Positions 8,153 to 15,826 of a DNA stretch of 64,000 nucleotides are shown here, in pieces (the stretch's first letter is position 1; the number at the start of each line of letters is the position of its first letter). Origin of the DNA: Sphingobium chlorophenolicum (GTDB lineage Bacteria; Pseudomonadota; Alphaproteobacteria; Sphingomonadales; Sphingomonadaceae); contig NZ_JFHR01000009.1 in the NCBI RefSeq assembly GCF_000722875.1, positions 81,112 to 145,111 on the forward strand, in the 5' to 3' direction. The notes beneath the pieces were generated by a model. It made no database searches. It had not been told where the DNA came from and was given only the letters and a program-made list of their open reading frames with translations. A program made the translations under genes and the position numbers.

Positions 8153-9091
8153 TTAGCTGAAGCGGTTGATCACAGCCACGTCTCCGCCCAGCGAGCGGCG
8201 CAGCAGGGTAAGCTGGGCCACGGCGCTGGGTTCGGTCTGCAACTGGTGCGGGGTCAGGCCGATGAAATGCTTGATCTCCCGAATGAAATGCGACTGGTCG
8301 TAGAAGCGCCCGTCGTCGCACAGCGCCTGCCAGCTTTCATGGTCGAGCGCGATCCTGGCGCTGCACCGCAACGCACGATATTTGCGCGCCAGCAGCTTGG
8401 GCGGGCAGCCATAATATTTGTTGGTGAGGCGAGCGAGCTGGCGCGGGGAGAGGCCGGTGATGTCGGCCAGCGTCTCGATCCGCGGGGAGCCTTCCCCCAT
8501 CAGCCAGCCGTCCACCGCCTCCAGCAGCCGCCATGTCGATTCGGGCAGCGGGACCAGCTTTTCGGCGAGGAAGGCCCAGCAAAGCGCCGCCATCTCCTCC
8601 GCATCGGCGGCGGCGCGCAGCCTTTCCAGCAAGGCGCGATATTCCGGAAGATGCCCCATATCCTTGACCCGGTCGGTCAACGTGCTGGCGTCGCCGCCAT
8701 GCAGGGCGATCCATCCCGCCGGCAGCAGGGAAATGCCGACCACCCGGCCGGGACCGTCCAGTTCGAACCGGGTCGCGCCCAGCGTCGGCCCCAGCAGGCA
8801 GATTTCGGGGGTCCGGGCGATCGTTCCGTCATGGAAATGATAGTCGCCGCTATTTTCCAGCATGAAGCGAAGTTGCGGCACGTCGGCGCGGGTCACATCG
8901 GAATATTGACCGGCGGTTTCGGTAAAGATGTAGAGCGATCCGAAATAGGCGTTCAGTTGTTCCGGCAACGCGAAGTAGCGCAAACGTACCGGTCCCTGCG
9001 CGGCATCGACCGTATAGGACAATGGCGCCTGCCCGTCTCTTGCAGTGATATTTGGCGCCCCCCCGGGCGCTTCGCTATTATGCGACCGCAT
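8153..9091 (-). CDS. AraC-family transcriptional regulator
   Basis: 312 residues. The C-terminal third carries the two helix-turn-helix motifs of AraC/XylS regulators: IETLADITGLSPRQLARLTNKYYGCPPKLLARKYRALR, then SHFIREIKHFIGLTPHQLQ. The N-terminal 190 residues are a ligand-sensing region I cannot assign. It is monocistronic with no obvious target beside it. The gap upstream contains a strong terminator oriented the same way. Confidence 0.88.
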   Translation of the reverse strand: MRSHNSEAPGGAPNITARDGQAPLSYTVDAAQGPVRLRYFALPEQLNAYFGSLYIFTETAGQYSDVTRADVPQLRFMLENSGDYHFHDGTIARTPEICLLGPTLGATRFELDGPGRVVGISLLPAGWIALHGGDASTLTDRVKDMGHLPEYRALLERLRAAADAEEMAALCWAFLAEKLVPLPESTWRLLEAVDGWLMGEGSPRIETLADITGLSPRQLARLTNKYYGCPPKLLARKYRALRCSARIALDHESWQALCDDGRFYDQSHFIREIKHFIGLTPHQLQTEPSAVAQLTLLRRSLGGDVAVINRFS

Positions 9092-9451
9092 ATCTCACCC
9101 CAAGGCGCAATATGCGCCATCGCGGTCAAGGTGCAAGGGCTATGCTTAACGGGATATCACTTTCCGTCTTGTCCGGAGACGATGAACGGCCCCTCTCCAT
9201 AAAAATGACCCGGCGGTTTTCACCGCCGGGTCAGGAAAAGGTCTCGTCAGCCATAGGGCCTAGAGCCTTCGGGTCGCAGGACTCTCTTACGTCCGAATCG
9301 GGGAAATTTTATTGGATGGATCGGACATTAGCCGGACCAAAACGGGACGAATCCCAATGAATCTTGTTAAGAAATGTCGTTCCTATCCTACTGTTGCTGC
9401 ATTGCCACAGCCGACTCGACGCGCGCCTTCCGCGCTGGCATAGCGCGGCCC
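9092..9451. other. gene-free gap between the AraC gene and pyrD
   Basis: About 360 bases without a convincing ORF. It contains a strong minus-strand terminator (9201-9233). To the right of that is a stretch (about 9240-9373) that could be transcribed on the minus strand as a small RNA or leader; it contains a short stem around 9262-9287 and only a 13-codon ATG ORF (starting near 9336). The pyrD promoter must lie between about 9375 and 9451 but I cannot name its boxes. Confidence 0.5.
9201..9233 (-). terminator. strong intrinsic terminator (minus strand)
   Basis: A perfect 11-bp stem (tgacccggcgg / ccgccgggtca) with a 6-base loop is followed on the minus strand by UUUUU (aaaaa at 9201-9205 on the plus strand). 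It points toward the AraC gene, whose start is 110 bases farther on, so it ends either an unannotated small RNA or an AraC leader transcript. Confidence 0.8.
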
Positions 9452-10510
9452 ATGTCTTACATGCCATATAAGCTGGTCCGCCCCCTCTTCTTCGCGCTGG
9501 ACGCGGAGCGCGCCCATCATCTGTCCGTCAAATTGCTGCGCCTGATGCCGACGCCCCCGGCGCTGGAACCCGATTCGATGCTGGCGCAGACGGTGGCGGG
9601 CATCGCCTTTCCCAATCCGGTGGGCCTGGCGGCGGGCTATGACAAGGAGGGGCTGGTCGCGCACAAGATGCATGGGCTGGGCTTCGGTTTCGCCGAATTG
9701 GGGACGCTGACCCCTTTGCCGCAGGCCGGCAATCCGCTGCCCCGGCTGTTCCGGCTGGTGGAAGACCGGGCGGTGATCAACCGCATGGGGTTCAACAATG
9801 GCGGTCAGGCGGCGGCGGCAGAGCGGATTGCGAAGCGCAGGCGGCCCGCCGGGAGCGGGCAAGGTCCGGTAATCGGCATCAACATCGGCGCGAACAAGGA
9901 TGCGGCCGACCGAATCGCCGATTATGCGACCGGCGTCACCTGCATGGCGCCGCTGGCCGATTATCTGACGGTCAACATCTCCTCCCCCAATACGCCGGGG
10001 CTGCGGGCGCTGCAGGACCGGGCGGCGCTGGATGAGTTGCTGAGCGCGGTGATGGCGGCGCGGGGAAGTGACAAGACGCCGATTTTCCTGAAGGTCGCGC
10101 CCGATCTGGAACCGGCGGACGTCGAGGATATCGCAGCCGCCTGCATCGATCACCGGATCGACGCGCTGATCGTGTCGAACACCACCATATCCCGGCCTGC
10201 GTTGCGGTCGGCGCTGGCCGGTGAGGCGGGCGGCCTGTCGGGCGCGCCGCTGCACGATCCGGCGCTGCAAAGGTTGCGCGATTTCCGCAAGGCGCTGGGC
10301 ACGCGGCTGCCGCTGATCGGTGTGGGCGGGATCGCGAACGCGGAACAGGCCTATGCCCGCATCCGCGCCGGGGCCAGCCTGATCCAGCTTTACAGTGCGC
10401 TGGTCTATGAAGGCCCCTATCTGGCCAAACGGATCAATGCGGGGCTGAAAAGGCTGATGGCCCGCGACGGGGTGAAGAATATCAGCGAGATAGTGGGTAT
10501 CGACGCCTGA
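9452..10510 (+). CDS. pyrD: dihydroorotate dehydrogenase (quinone), class 2
   Basis: 352 residues. It oxidises dihydroorotate to orotate in pyrimidine synthesis, passing electrons to quinone at the membrane. Class 2 traits are the N-terminal membrane-associating helices (PYKLVRPLFFALDAERAHHLSVKLLRL), the FMN-binding VINRMGFNNGG motif and the catalytic serine region NISSPNTPGLR. The C-terminal GVGGI and GASLIQLYSALVYEGP loops bind the FMN phosphate. I chose ATG 9452; an upstream frame extension has no family support. Confidence 0.96.
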   Translation: MSYMPYKLVRPLFFALDAERAHHLSVKLLRLMPTPPALEPDSMLAQTVAGIAFPNPVGLAAGYDKEGLVAHKMHGLGFGFAELGTLTPLPQAGNPLPRLFRLVEDRAVINRMGFNNGGQAAAAERIAKRRRPAGSGQGPVIGINIGANKDAADRIADYATGVTCMAPLADYLTVNISSPNTPGLRALQDRAALDELLSAVMAARGSDKTPIFLKVAPDLEPADVEDIAAACIDHRIDALIVSNTTISRPALRSALAGEAGGLSGAPLHDPALQRLRDFRKALGTRLPLIGVGGIANAEQAYARIRAGASLIQLYSALVYEGPYLAKRINAGLKRLMARDGVKNISEIVGIDA

Positions 10511-10558
10511 TCCGTCATATGGGTTGCAGGACGCAACGCAGCGATTAGGGTGCCGGAC

Positions 10559-12259
10559 ATGATTTCTCGCCTTTCCGGCCTGTTGGCTCCCCTCGCCCTT
10601 TACGCCCTCCTTCCCGCCCCGCTCGCGGCGCGGGAGCCGGTTTCGGTCAACGCGACCGTTTCCGCCGCCGATCCCCGCGCCGCCGAGGCGGGGCAGGAGA
10701 TATTGCGCAAGGGCGGCAGCGCCACCGACGCCGCCATCGCCATGATGCTGACGCTAAACGTCGTGGAGCCGCATAATAGCGGCATCGGCGGCGGCGGATT
10801 CCTGATGCACCATGACGGGCGGACCGGCGCGCTGGAGTCGATCGACGGGCGGGAGGCGGCTCCGGCGGCGGCGCGGCCCGACCGCTTCATCGGGGCGGAC
10901 AGCCAGCCTTTGCCCTTCCGTCAGGCGTGGCCGGGCGGCTATTCGGTCGGCGTGCCGGGCAATTTGCGGCTGGCCTGGGACGCGCACCGCAAATGGGGGA
11001 AGCTGCCCTGGGCCGATCTGTTCCAGCCTGCGATCCGCTATGCCGAGCAGGGGTTCGAGGTGCGGCAAAGGCTCGACACAGCGATGAAGGCGGTGGCTCC
11101 GATCTGGAGCGATTTTCCTGAAATCCAGAAATTTTTCTGGATCGACGGGAAGCCCGCACCGATGGGGACAATCGTCAAAAACCCGCCGCTCGCCGCCCTG
11201 TTCAAGCGGATCGCGGCGGAGGGGCCGGACGCCTTCTATTTGGGCGAAAATGCCCGGATGATCGCGGAAACCGTCACCAACGCGCCGAAAAATCCGGTGC
11301 CGATGACGGAGGCCGATCTGGCGGGCTATCAGGCCAAGGTGCGCAAGCCGGTCTGCGGCCCTTATCGCGTCTATACGGTCTGCGGCATGGGACCGGCTTC
11401 GGCCGGCGGGATCACGGTGTTGCAGGTGCTGGGCATGGTCGAGCGATTCCCGCTGGCGCAGTGGGGCAAGGACGATCCCCGGTCCTGGCATGTCATCGGG
11501 GAGGCGATGCGGCTCGCCTATGCCGACCGCGACACCTGGCTGGGCGATCCGGAATTTGTGCAGGTGCCGATCAGCGGGCTGATCGATCCGGGCTATCTCA
11601 AGCAGCGGTCGGCGCTGATTTCCATGGGGCGGGCGCTGGGCGCCTATCGGCCCGGCATACCGCCGGGGGCGGAGAAGCGCACCGCCGCCCTGCCCCGGCC
11701 CGAATCGGGCACCAGCCATTTCGTCGCGGTGGACCGCAATGGCGACATCGCCGCCTGGACATCCACCATAGAGAGTTTCTTCGGCAGCCAGTTGATCGCC
11801 AATGGGGTGATATTGAACAATGAACTGACCGATTTCAGCTTTACCCCCGAAAAGGACGGCGCGCCGGTCGCCAACCGGGTGGAGCCGGGCAAGCGGCCGC
11901 TATCGTCCATGTCGCCCACCATCGTCTATGACGCGGCGGGGACGCCGGTCTTCACGGTCGGCGCGGCTGGGGGGAAGACCATCATCATGCAGGTGGCGAA
12001 GGCGCTGATCGCCCATTTCGACTGGGGGCTTTCGGCGCAGGATTCGATCGCGCTGGGGTTCCAGTTTTTCGACAAGGACGGGCTGGTGCTGGAACAGGGC
12101 ACCTCGCTGGAGGTGATGAAGGCGCCGTTGGAGAAGCTGGGGCATAAAGTGTCGGTCGGGCGCTTCGGATTGAAGGCCAATGCGGCGGAGCGGAAGGCGG
12201 ACGGGCATTGGGTCGGCGGCGCCGATCCGCGCAGTCCGGGGGTTTCGTTGCAGGAATAA
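10559..12259 (+). CDS. ggt: gamma-glutamyltransferase (periplasmic)
   Basis: 566 residues with a cleavable signal peptide (SGLLAPLALYALLPAPLAAR). It is an Ntn-hydrolase that splits gamma-glutamyl bonds, for example of glutathione. Autoprocessing should occur before Thr 385 in GTSHFVAVD, which becomes the nucleophile of the small subunit. The oxyanion and substrate loop GKRPLSSMSPTIV and the N-terminal GSATDAAIAMMLTLNVVEPHNSGIGGGGF are conserved. ATG 10559 has an AGGGTG ribosome-binding site; a GTG at 10550 is also in frame. Glutathione synthesis (gshA) is encoded 47 kb away. Confidence 0.93.
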   Translation: MISRLSGLLAPLALYALLPAPLAAREPVSVNATVSAADPRAAEAGQEILRKGGSATDAAIAMMLTLNVVEPHNSGIGGGGFLMHHDGRTGALESIDGREAAPAAARPDRFIGADSQPLPFRQAWPGGYSVGVPGNLRLAWDAHRKWGKLPWADLFQPAIRYAEQGFEVRQRLDTAMKAVAPIWSDFPEIQKFFWIDGKPAPMGTIVKNPPLAALFKRIAAEGPDAFYLGENARMIAETVTNAPKNPVPMTEADLAGYQAKVRKPVCGPYRVYTVCGMGPASAGGITVLQVLGMVERFPLAQWGKDDPRSWHVIGEAMRLAYADRDTWLGDPEFVQVPISGLIDPGYLKQRSALISMGRALGAYRPGIPPGAEKRTAALPRPESGTSHFVAVDRNGDIAAWTSTIESFFGSQLIANGVILNNELTDFSFTPEKDGAPVANRVEPGKRPLSSMSPTIVYDAAGTPVFTVGAAGGKTIIMQVAKALIAHFDWGLSAQDSIALGFQFFDKDGLVLEQGTSLEVMKAPLEKLGHKVSVGRFGLKANAAERKADGHWVGGADPRSPGVSLQE

Positions 12260-12265
12260 GAAAAC

Positions 12266-12360
12266 ACCGTCATCCCCGCAGAGGCGGGGATCCATCTCCC
12301 ATAAGAAGCCCCAAGCCGGACGGTCGGGAGATGGGTTCCCGCCTGCGCGGGAACGACGGG
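12266..12360. repeat. palindromic intergenic repeat (REP-like)
   Basis: An inverted repeat pair: the left arm contains cgtcatccccgcagaggcgg and gatccatctccc; the right arm contains gggagatgggttcccgcctg and cgcgggaacgac. Each arm has its own small hairpin. It begins 7 bases after the ggt stop. It is related in design to the copies at 475-542 and 19211-19292. Confidence 0.75.
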
Positions 12361-12376
12361 CGGTTTTTATGGGGAA

Positions 12377-12871
12377 TCACCCCTTCAAATCCAGCCCGGC
12401 GACGTTGAATATGAAGGGAAATGCCTTGTCCTTCGGACCTACCACCAGGTTCACCTTGATCGTCTTGCTGTCCTTGATCGCGTCATAGGCCTTGGCGGCG
12501 GGCAGGACTTCGATACCGTCCTTATTCTCCGTCATCCGGCCTTTCCATTCGTGGGTCTTGCCGTCCTGCGTGATCGCTGTGACCTTGCAGTCCGACAGAT
12601 CGCAGGTGAAGGGCGCGCCCACCAATTTGACGGTGACGTCGACCTCTCCCTTCTCCAGCGGCTGGACCAGCAGGACGGAGAAAGTGTCGGCCGCCGTCAT
12701 GGTCTGCACGCTGTTGGCGCTGCCGATATAGGCGACCTTCGCCTTGCCGTCCGCGCCGCCCTCATATTTCCAGACCTGTCCGATCTGGTCGCGTTGGGTC
12801 GGCCCCTTGTCCTCCGGGGAGGAGCAGGCCGCGACCAGTCCCATGGCGGCCAATGCCCAAAGGGTGCGCAT
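12377..12871 (-). CDS. hypothetical lipoprotein
   Basis: 164 residues. A signal peptide ends in a lipobox, GLVAAC, with the lipidated Cys at position 16, so it should be anchored in the outer or inner membrane facing the periplasm. The mature part has a Cys pair in FTCDLSDCKV that could form a disulfide. It contains mixed beta-type segments and no recognised catalytic motif. It is convergent with ggt and next to sufE, but no functional link is evident. Confidence 0.75.
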   Translation of the reverse strand: MRTLWALAAMGLVAACSSPEDKGPTQRDQIGQVWKYEGGADGKAKVAYIGSANSVQTMTAADTFSVLLVQPLEKGEVDVTVKLVGAPFTCDLSDCKVTAITQDGKTHEWKGRMTENKDGIEVLPAAKAYDAIKDSKTIKVNLVVGPKDKAFPFIFNVAGLDLKG

Positions 12872-12935
12872 TTCTTCTCTCCTTGCCCGTCATTACGGGA
12901 GGAGAACGCATCGGCGCGGCGGGGTTTCCCTCCAT

Positions 12936-13358
12936 TCAGCGATAGCGCGAGGCGGTTTCCCGGATCAGCGCGATCATATTGGGGATGCCCTGCGTCCGGT
13001 TGGAGCTGAGCTGGTTGCGCAGGTCGAAAGGCGCCAGCGCGGATTCGATGTCGGTCGCGGCGATGGCGGCGGGCGGCTGGTCCTGCACGGTCAGCAGCAC
13101 CAGGGCGATGATCCCCTTGGTGATCGCGGCGTTGCTGTCAGCCAGGAAATGGAGGCGTCCGTCCTCCAATACGGTGGGATAGACCCATACCGCCGCCGAA
13201 CAGCCGCGCACCAGCGTCGCATCGGTCTTGAGCGCGTCGGGCATGGGTTCCAGCGCCTTGCCCAGATCGATCAGCAGACGGTAGCGGTCGTCGGCGTCGA
13301 GAAATTCATATTCTTCGACCAGGTCGGCGAGGGCGGGCGATTGGGTCATGGCCGCCAT
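12936..13358 (-). CDS. sufE: SufE-family sulfur acceptor
   Basis: 140 residues from ATG 13358 (or 137 from ATG 13349). The SufE signature VRGCSAAVWVY holds the persulfide-accepting cysteine (Cys 53 of the longer form). The N-terminal helices DLVEEYEFLDADDRYRLLIDLGK and the QLSSNRTQGIPNMIALIRE end are typical. It should stimulate SufS and carry sulfur to SufB. It lies apart from the suf operon, so its expression may not be controlled with it. Confidence 0.94.
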   Translation of the reverse strand: MAAMTQSPALADLVEEYEFLDADDRYRLLIDLGKALEPMPDALKTDATLVRGCSAAVWVYPTVLEDGRLHFLADSNAAITKGIIALVLLTVQDQPPAAIAATDIESALAPFDLRNQLSSNRTQGIPNMIALIRETASRYR

Positions 13359-13426
13359 ATAGGGGTAAAATCGGAGTGGGGAAGCACTATCGCGTCGGAT
13401 GGGTGCTCCCCGGACAGGGCGGATGG

Positions 13427-13478
13427 CTCGCTGCGCTCGCGCCCACCCCCTGGCCCCCTCCCGCCTGCGGGAGGGGGA
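13427..13478. repeat. dispersed repeat, copy 1, at the downstream end of the psp locus
   Basis: The sequence ctcgctgcgctcgcgcccac followed by ccccctcccgcctgcgggag is repeated at 16884-16934 in the same orientation. The second half is a hairpin (cccgcctgcggg). The two copies bracket the psp locus. This copy sits 3 bases after the stop of the last psp-linked gene and may help end transcription. Confidence 0.7.
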
Positions 13479-13481
13479 TAT

Positions 13482-13715
13482 TCAGAGATCGACGCCTGCC
13501 GCTATGGCTTCCAGTTTGCGGATGCGCTCCTTGAGGTCCGCCACCTCGATCCGGGTCGCGGTGGAGGGCGGCGCGCTTTCGTCCGTCCGCCGCGCCAGTT
13601 CGGCGCGTTTCAGGTCCAGCCAGCCGTTCCAGCCGCGCAGGGCCGTGACGGCGACGATGGCGAGTCCCGACAAACCCGCTACCGCCAATGTGAGATAAAT
13701 GAGGGGGTCCTGCAT
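13482..13715 (-). CDS. small membrane protein at the end of the psp operon (77 aa)
   Basis: One N-terminal membrane segment (LIYLTLAVAGLSGLAIVAVTAL), then a polar linker and a C-terminal coiled coil (TATRIEVADLKERIRKLEAIAAGV). The layout is like PspB. A good GGGAGGA ribosome-binding site precedes ATG 13715. It lies 31 bases after the 83-aa gene and follows pspC, so it is probably the last gene of the operon. No family name can be given; a role in PspA/PspC signalling is inferred only from context and shape. Confidence 0.7.
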   Translation of the reverse strand: MQDPLIYLTLAVAGLSGLAIVAVTALRGWNGWLDLKRAELARRTDESAPPSTATRIEVADLKERIRKLEAIAAGVDL

Positions 13716-13746
13716 ATCGTCCTCCCTGTCCCTTTTTCAGGCTGCG

Positions 13747-13998
13747 TCAGTCGCGGTCCCGCAGCTTGTCGAATTCCCGCTCCAGCGCGGTGGAGCCATC
13801 GGTCGCCAGCCGTTCCAGCACGGCGACGCGATCCTTGAGCGCCTTCACCTCCGCGCGCAGCCGTTCCGCTTCGGGATCGGGCCCGCGTTGAATATATTCC
13901 TCGCCCTTGTGGCGGCGCACGATGCCATATTTGGCGCGGACCACGCTGGCGATGGCGGCGATCGCGACGATGGCGACGACCATTTCGAACGGATTCAT
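13747..13998 (-). CDS. small PspB-like membrane protein (83 aa)
   Basis: Starts at ATG 13998 behind an AGGGAGAAG ribosome-binding site. It has one N-terminal membrane helix (FEMVVAIVAIAAIASVV), a basic stop-transfer region (RAKYGIVRRHKGEEY), then a long coiled coil (PEAERLRAEVKALKDRVAVLERLA). This is the same organisation as PspB, and the sequence looks like a diverged paralogue, although similarity is weak. It lies 136 bases after pspC in the psp operon. Confidence 0.75.
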   Translation of the reverse strand: MNPFEMVVAIVAIAAIASVVRAKYGIVRRHKGEEYIQRGPDPEAERLRAEVKALKDRVAVLERLATDGSTALEREFDKLRDRD

Positions 13999-14134
13999 CT
14001 GTCTTCTCCCTTGCTCCGCATCGGTCACGGCAGCGACCGGCGCGGAATCTCAGCTTTTCGTTTTGACATGCCCTGCGCAGCCCGCTTTTCGACCGGCGCC
14101 GCTATCGTTCGATGAACGGCGTTCCCGGCGCCGA

Positions 14135-14509
14135 TCAGCGCAGGCTGTCGATCTCATCCGCCAGGCGGGTGTTGCGGCTGGTATAATAGGTTTCGATGTC
14201 GGCCAGGCGGCGGTCGATATCGCGGAACTTGGACCGCACGTCGCGGGTGGAGCGCGCCGGATTGGCCCGCACGCCCTGCCAGAATTTCTGGTCGTCCCGG
14301 TCGGCATAGAGGCCCGACGGCTTGTTGTCCGCGATCACGCCGATGGCGAAATAGGCGAGCAGCGTCCAGCCGATGATGAAGAAGGACAGGAACATCGCGA
14401 CCCTGACCCAGACCACGTCGATCCCTGTATAGTCGGCGATCCCGGCGCAAACGCCCATGAACTTACCGTTCTGCTTGTCGAGGTAGAATTTGGTGCGGCG
14501 GGCGCTCAT
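14135..14509 (-). CDS. pspC: phage-shock protein C (PspC domain)
   Basis: 124 residues. The PspC domain covers the first 60 or so: KFYLDKQNGKFMGVCAGIADYTGIDVVWVRVAMFL, then a membrane segment (FFIIGWTLLAYFAIGVIAD). The rest is a charged helical tail (DIDRRLADIETYYTSRNTRLADEIDSL). In the known system PspB and PspC sense membrane stress and release PspA from PspF. The start lies 1 base past the pspB stop. Confidence 0.93.
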   Translation of the reverse strand: MSARRTKFYLDKQNGKFMGVCAGIADYTGIDVVWVRVAMFLSFFIIGWTLLAYFAIGVIADNKPSGLYADRDDQKFWQGVRANPARSTRDVRSKFRDIDRRLADIETYYTSRNTRLADEIDSLR

Positions 14510-14510
14510 G

Positions 14511-14777
14511 TCAGTTCCTCCGGTCGAAGCTGTAATCGTCCGTCTCCTGCGGACGCGAGGGGCGGAAATCGGGGTTGTCGGCGGCGACGATCCGTTCGAC
14601 CGTCATCAGCCGCTCCTCCAGCCGCCGGGCGAGCAGGTGAAGCTCGTCCAGCAGCCGCTCATCCTCATCGGTGATCTTGGGGGCCTGCTTCCACTTGGTG
14701 ACATAGTGGAAGATCAGCCAGGGCATGCCGATGAACAGCATGCCGCAGATCATGATGGGCAGGAACACTTCTTCCAT
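14511..14777 (-). CDS. pspB: phage-shock protein B
   Basis: 88 residues: an N-terminal membrane helix (FLPIMICGMLFIGMPWLIFHYVTKWK), then a coiled coil (DEDERLLDELHLLARRLEERLMTVERIVAADNPDFRP). The closing RIVAADNPDFRP motif is characteristic of PspB. It lies 3 bases after pspA and 1 base before pspC. Confidence 0.93.
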   Translation of the reverse strand: MEEVFLPIMICGMLFIGMPWLIFHYVTKWKQAPKITDEDERLLDELHLLARRLEERLMTVERIVAADNPDFRPSRPQETDDYSFDRRN

Positions 14778-14780
14778 GCG

Positions 14781-15449
14781 TCACTCTCCCTTCTGCATGC
14801 TGGCCTTCAGAGCCGCCAGTTCGGCGTCGACCTTGTCGGACGCCCTGAGTTCCGCGATCTCTTCCTCCAGCGTCTTGGGCTGCTGGCCCAGGGTCGCGGC
14901 ATCGGCGCGGCCTTCGGCCATGTCCACCCGGCGTTCCAGCATGTCGAAGCGGGCGAAGGCGTCGTTCACCTTCTCTCCGGCATAGGCTTCGCGGACGCGG
15001 AGGCGATTCTGGGCGCTTTCCATCCGGGTCACAAGGCTGTTCTGGCGGGCGCGAGCCTCGCGCAGCTTGGCCTGGAGCTTGGCGATATCCTCCTCGGAGG
15101 CGCGCAGCGCTTCGTCCAGCACCTCGATCTCGTGGGAGAGATGTTCGGCCATGTCGGTCGCCTTCTGCTTTTCCACCAGCGCGGCCTTGGCCAGATCCTC
15201 GCGGTCCTTGCTGAGCGCGAGCTGGGCCTTTTCCGTCCAGCTATTTTGCAGGCCCTCCAGCTTGGCGATGTGGCGGCGCATTTCCTTCTGGTCGGCGATG
15301 GTGCGGGCGGCGGAGGCGCGCACCTCGACCAGCGTCTCCTCCATTTCGAGGATGATCATGCGGATCATCTTCGCCGGGTCTTCCGCCCGGTCGAGCAGGT
15401 CGGTGACATTGGCGGCGATGATGTCGCGGGTGCGGGAGAAAATACCCAT
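14781..15449 (-). CDS. pspA: phage-shock protein A (PspA/IM30 family)
   Basis: 222 residues, starting MGIFSRTRDIIAANVTDLLDRAEDP, the amphipathic membrane-binding helix of PspA. The rest is almost wholly coiled coil (for example LEGLQNSWTEKAQLALSKDREDLAKAALVEKQ). In known systems PspA inhibits PspF when unstressed and coats damaged inner membrane when released. ATG 15449 is chosen because the family always begins MGIF. It is preceded in the operon by a 54-aa protein. Confidence 0.96.
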   Translation of the reverse strand: MGIFSRTRDIIAANVTDLLDRAEDPAKMIRMIILEMEETLVEVRASAARTIADQKEMRRHIAKLEGLQNSWTEKAQLALSKDREDLAKAALVEKQKATDMAEHLSHEIEVLDEALRASEEDIAKLQAKLREARARQNSLVTRMESAQNRLRVREAYAGEKVNDAFARFDMLERRVDMAEGRADAATLGQQPKTLEEEIAELRASDKVDAELAALKASMQKGE

Positions 15450-15487
15450 TTGAACTTCACTCCTGGTACGAACTTCGGGACGCGGCC

Positions 15488-15652
15488 TTACGCGAGATAG
15501 TGCAGGGCCGCGGGGCAATCATGGGCGGCCACTTCGCTCGCCCGCGCCGGGCCGACCGCCGAAAGGATCAGGGTCGATCCGAACAGGACGGAGACGATGG
15601 CGACGGACAGGAACTGGCCGATTTCGCGAACGTGGTTGCTTTGCTTTTCCAT
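15488..15652 (-). CDS. small secreted or membrane protein heading the psp operon (54 aa)
   Basis: ATG 15652 is chosen because CAGGAG lies at good spacing; a start 9 codons upstream has no such site. After a short polar N-terminus comes a hydrophobic stretch (FLSVAIVSVLFGSTLILSAVG) ending in ARA, which could be a signal-peptidase site. That would leave a peptide of about 16 residues containing one Cys. It sits between the sigma-54 promoter and pspA, so it is predicted to be induced by PspF. I do not recognise the family. Confidence 0.65.
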   Translation of the reverse strand: MEKQSNHVREIGQFLSVAIVSVLFGSTLILSAVGPARASEVAAHDCPAALHYLA

Positions 15653-15720
15653 GATGAACTCCTGAACCTTGGCCTTCATTGATGTGCCGCTTGATGGTCA
15701 GCGGCTTCGGCATTCGATAT

Positions 15721-15736
15721 TGCAGATGCCGTGCCA
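15721..15736 (-). promoter_or_regulatory. sigma-54 promoter of the psp operon
   Basis: On the minus strand the sequence reads TGGCACGGCATCTGCA. It contains the TGGCAC (-24) and TGCA (-12) elements at the canonical spacing, close to the consensus TGGCACG-N4-TTGCW. It lies about 70 bases upstream of the 54-aa gene's ATG and is divergent from pspF, whose product is the expected activator. I could not identify the PspF binding site with confidence between 15740 and 15826. Confidence 0.88.
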
Positions 15737-15826
15737 ATTTCTGGAAATGGCGGAATTTCGCGATTTTTTACGGTCGTTCAAGAATAAGCCTTGCCGAAAG
15801 GTGGGAAATTTCACCATAAGTTGGGT

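Noticed and set aside
12936..13358. sufE as evidence of a second Fe-S operon
   Set aside because: It stands alone between a lipoprotein gene and the psp locus, with no other assembly gene beside it.
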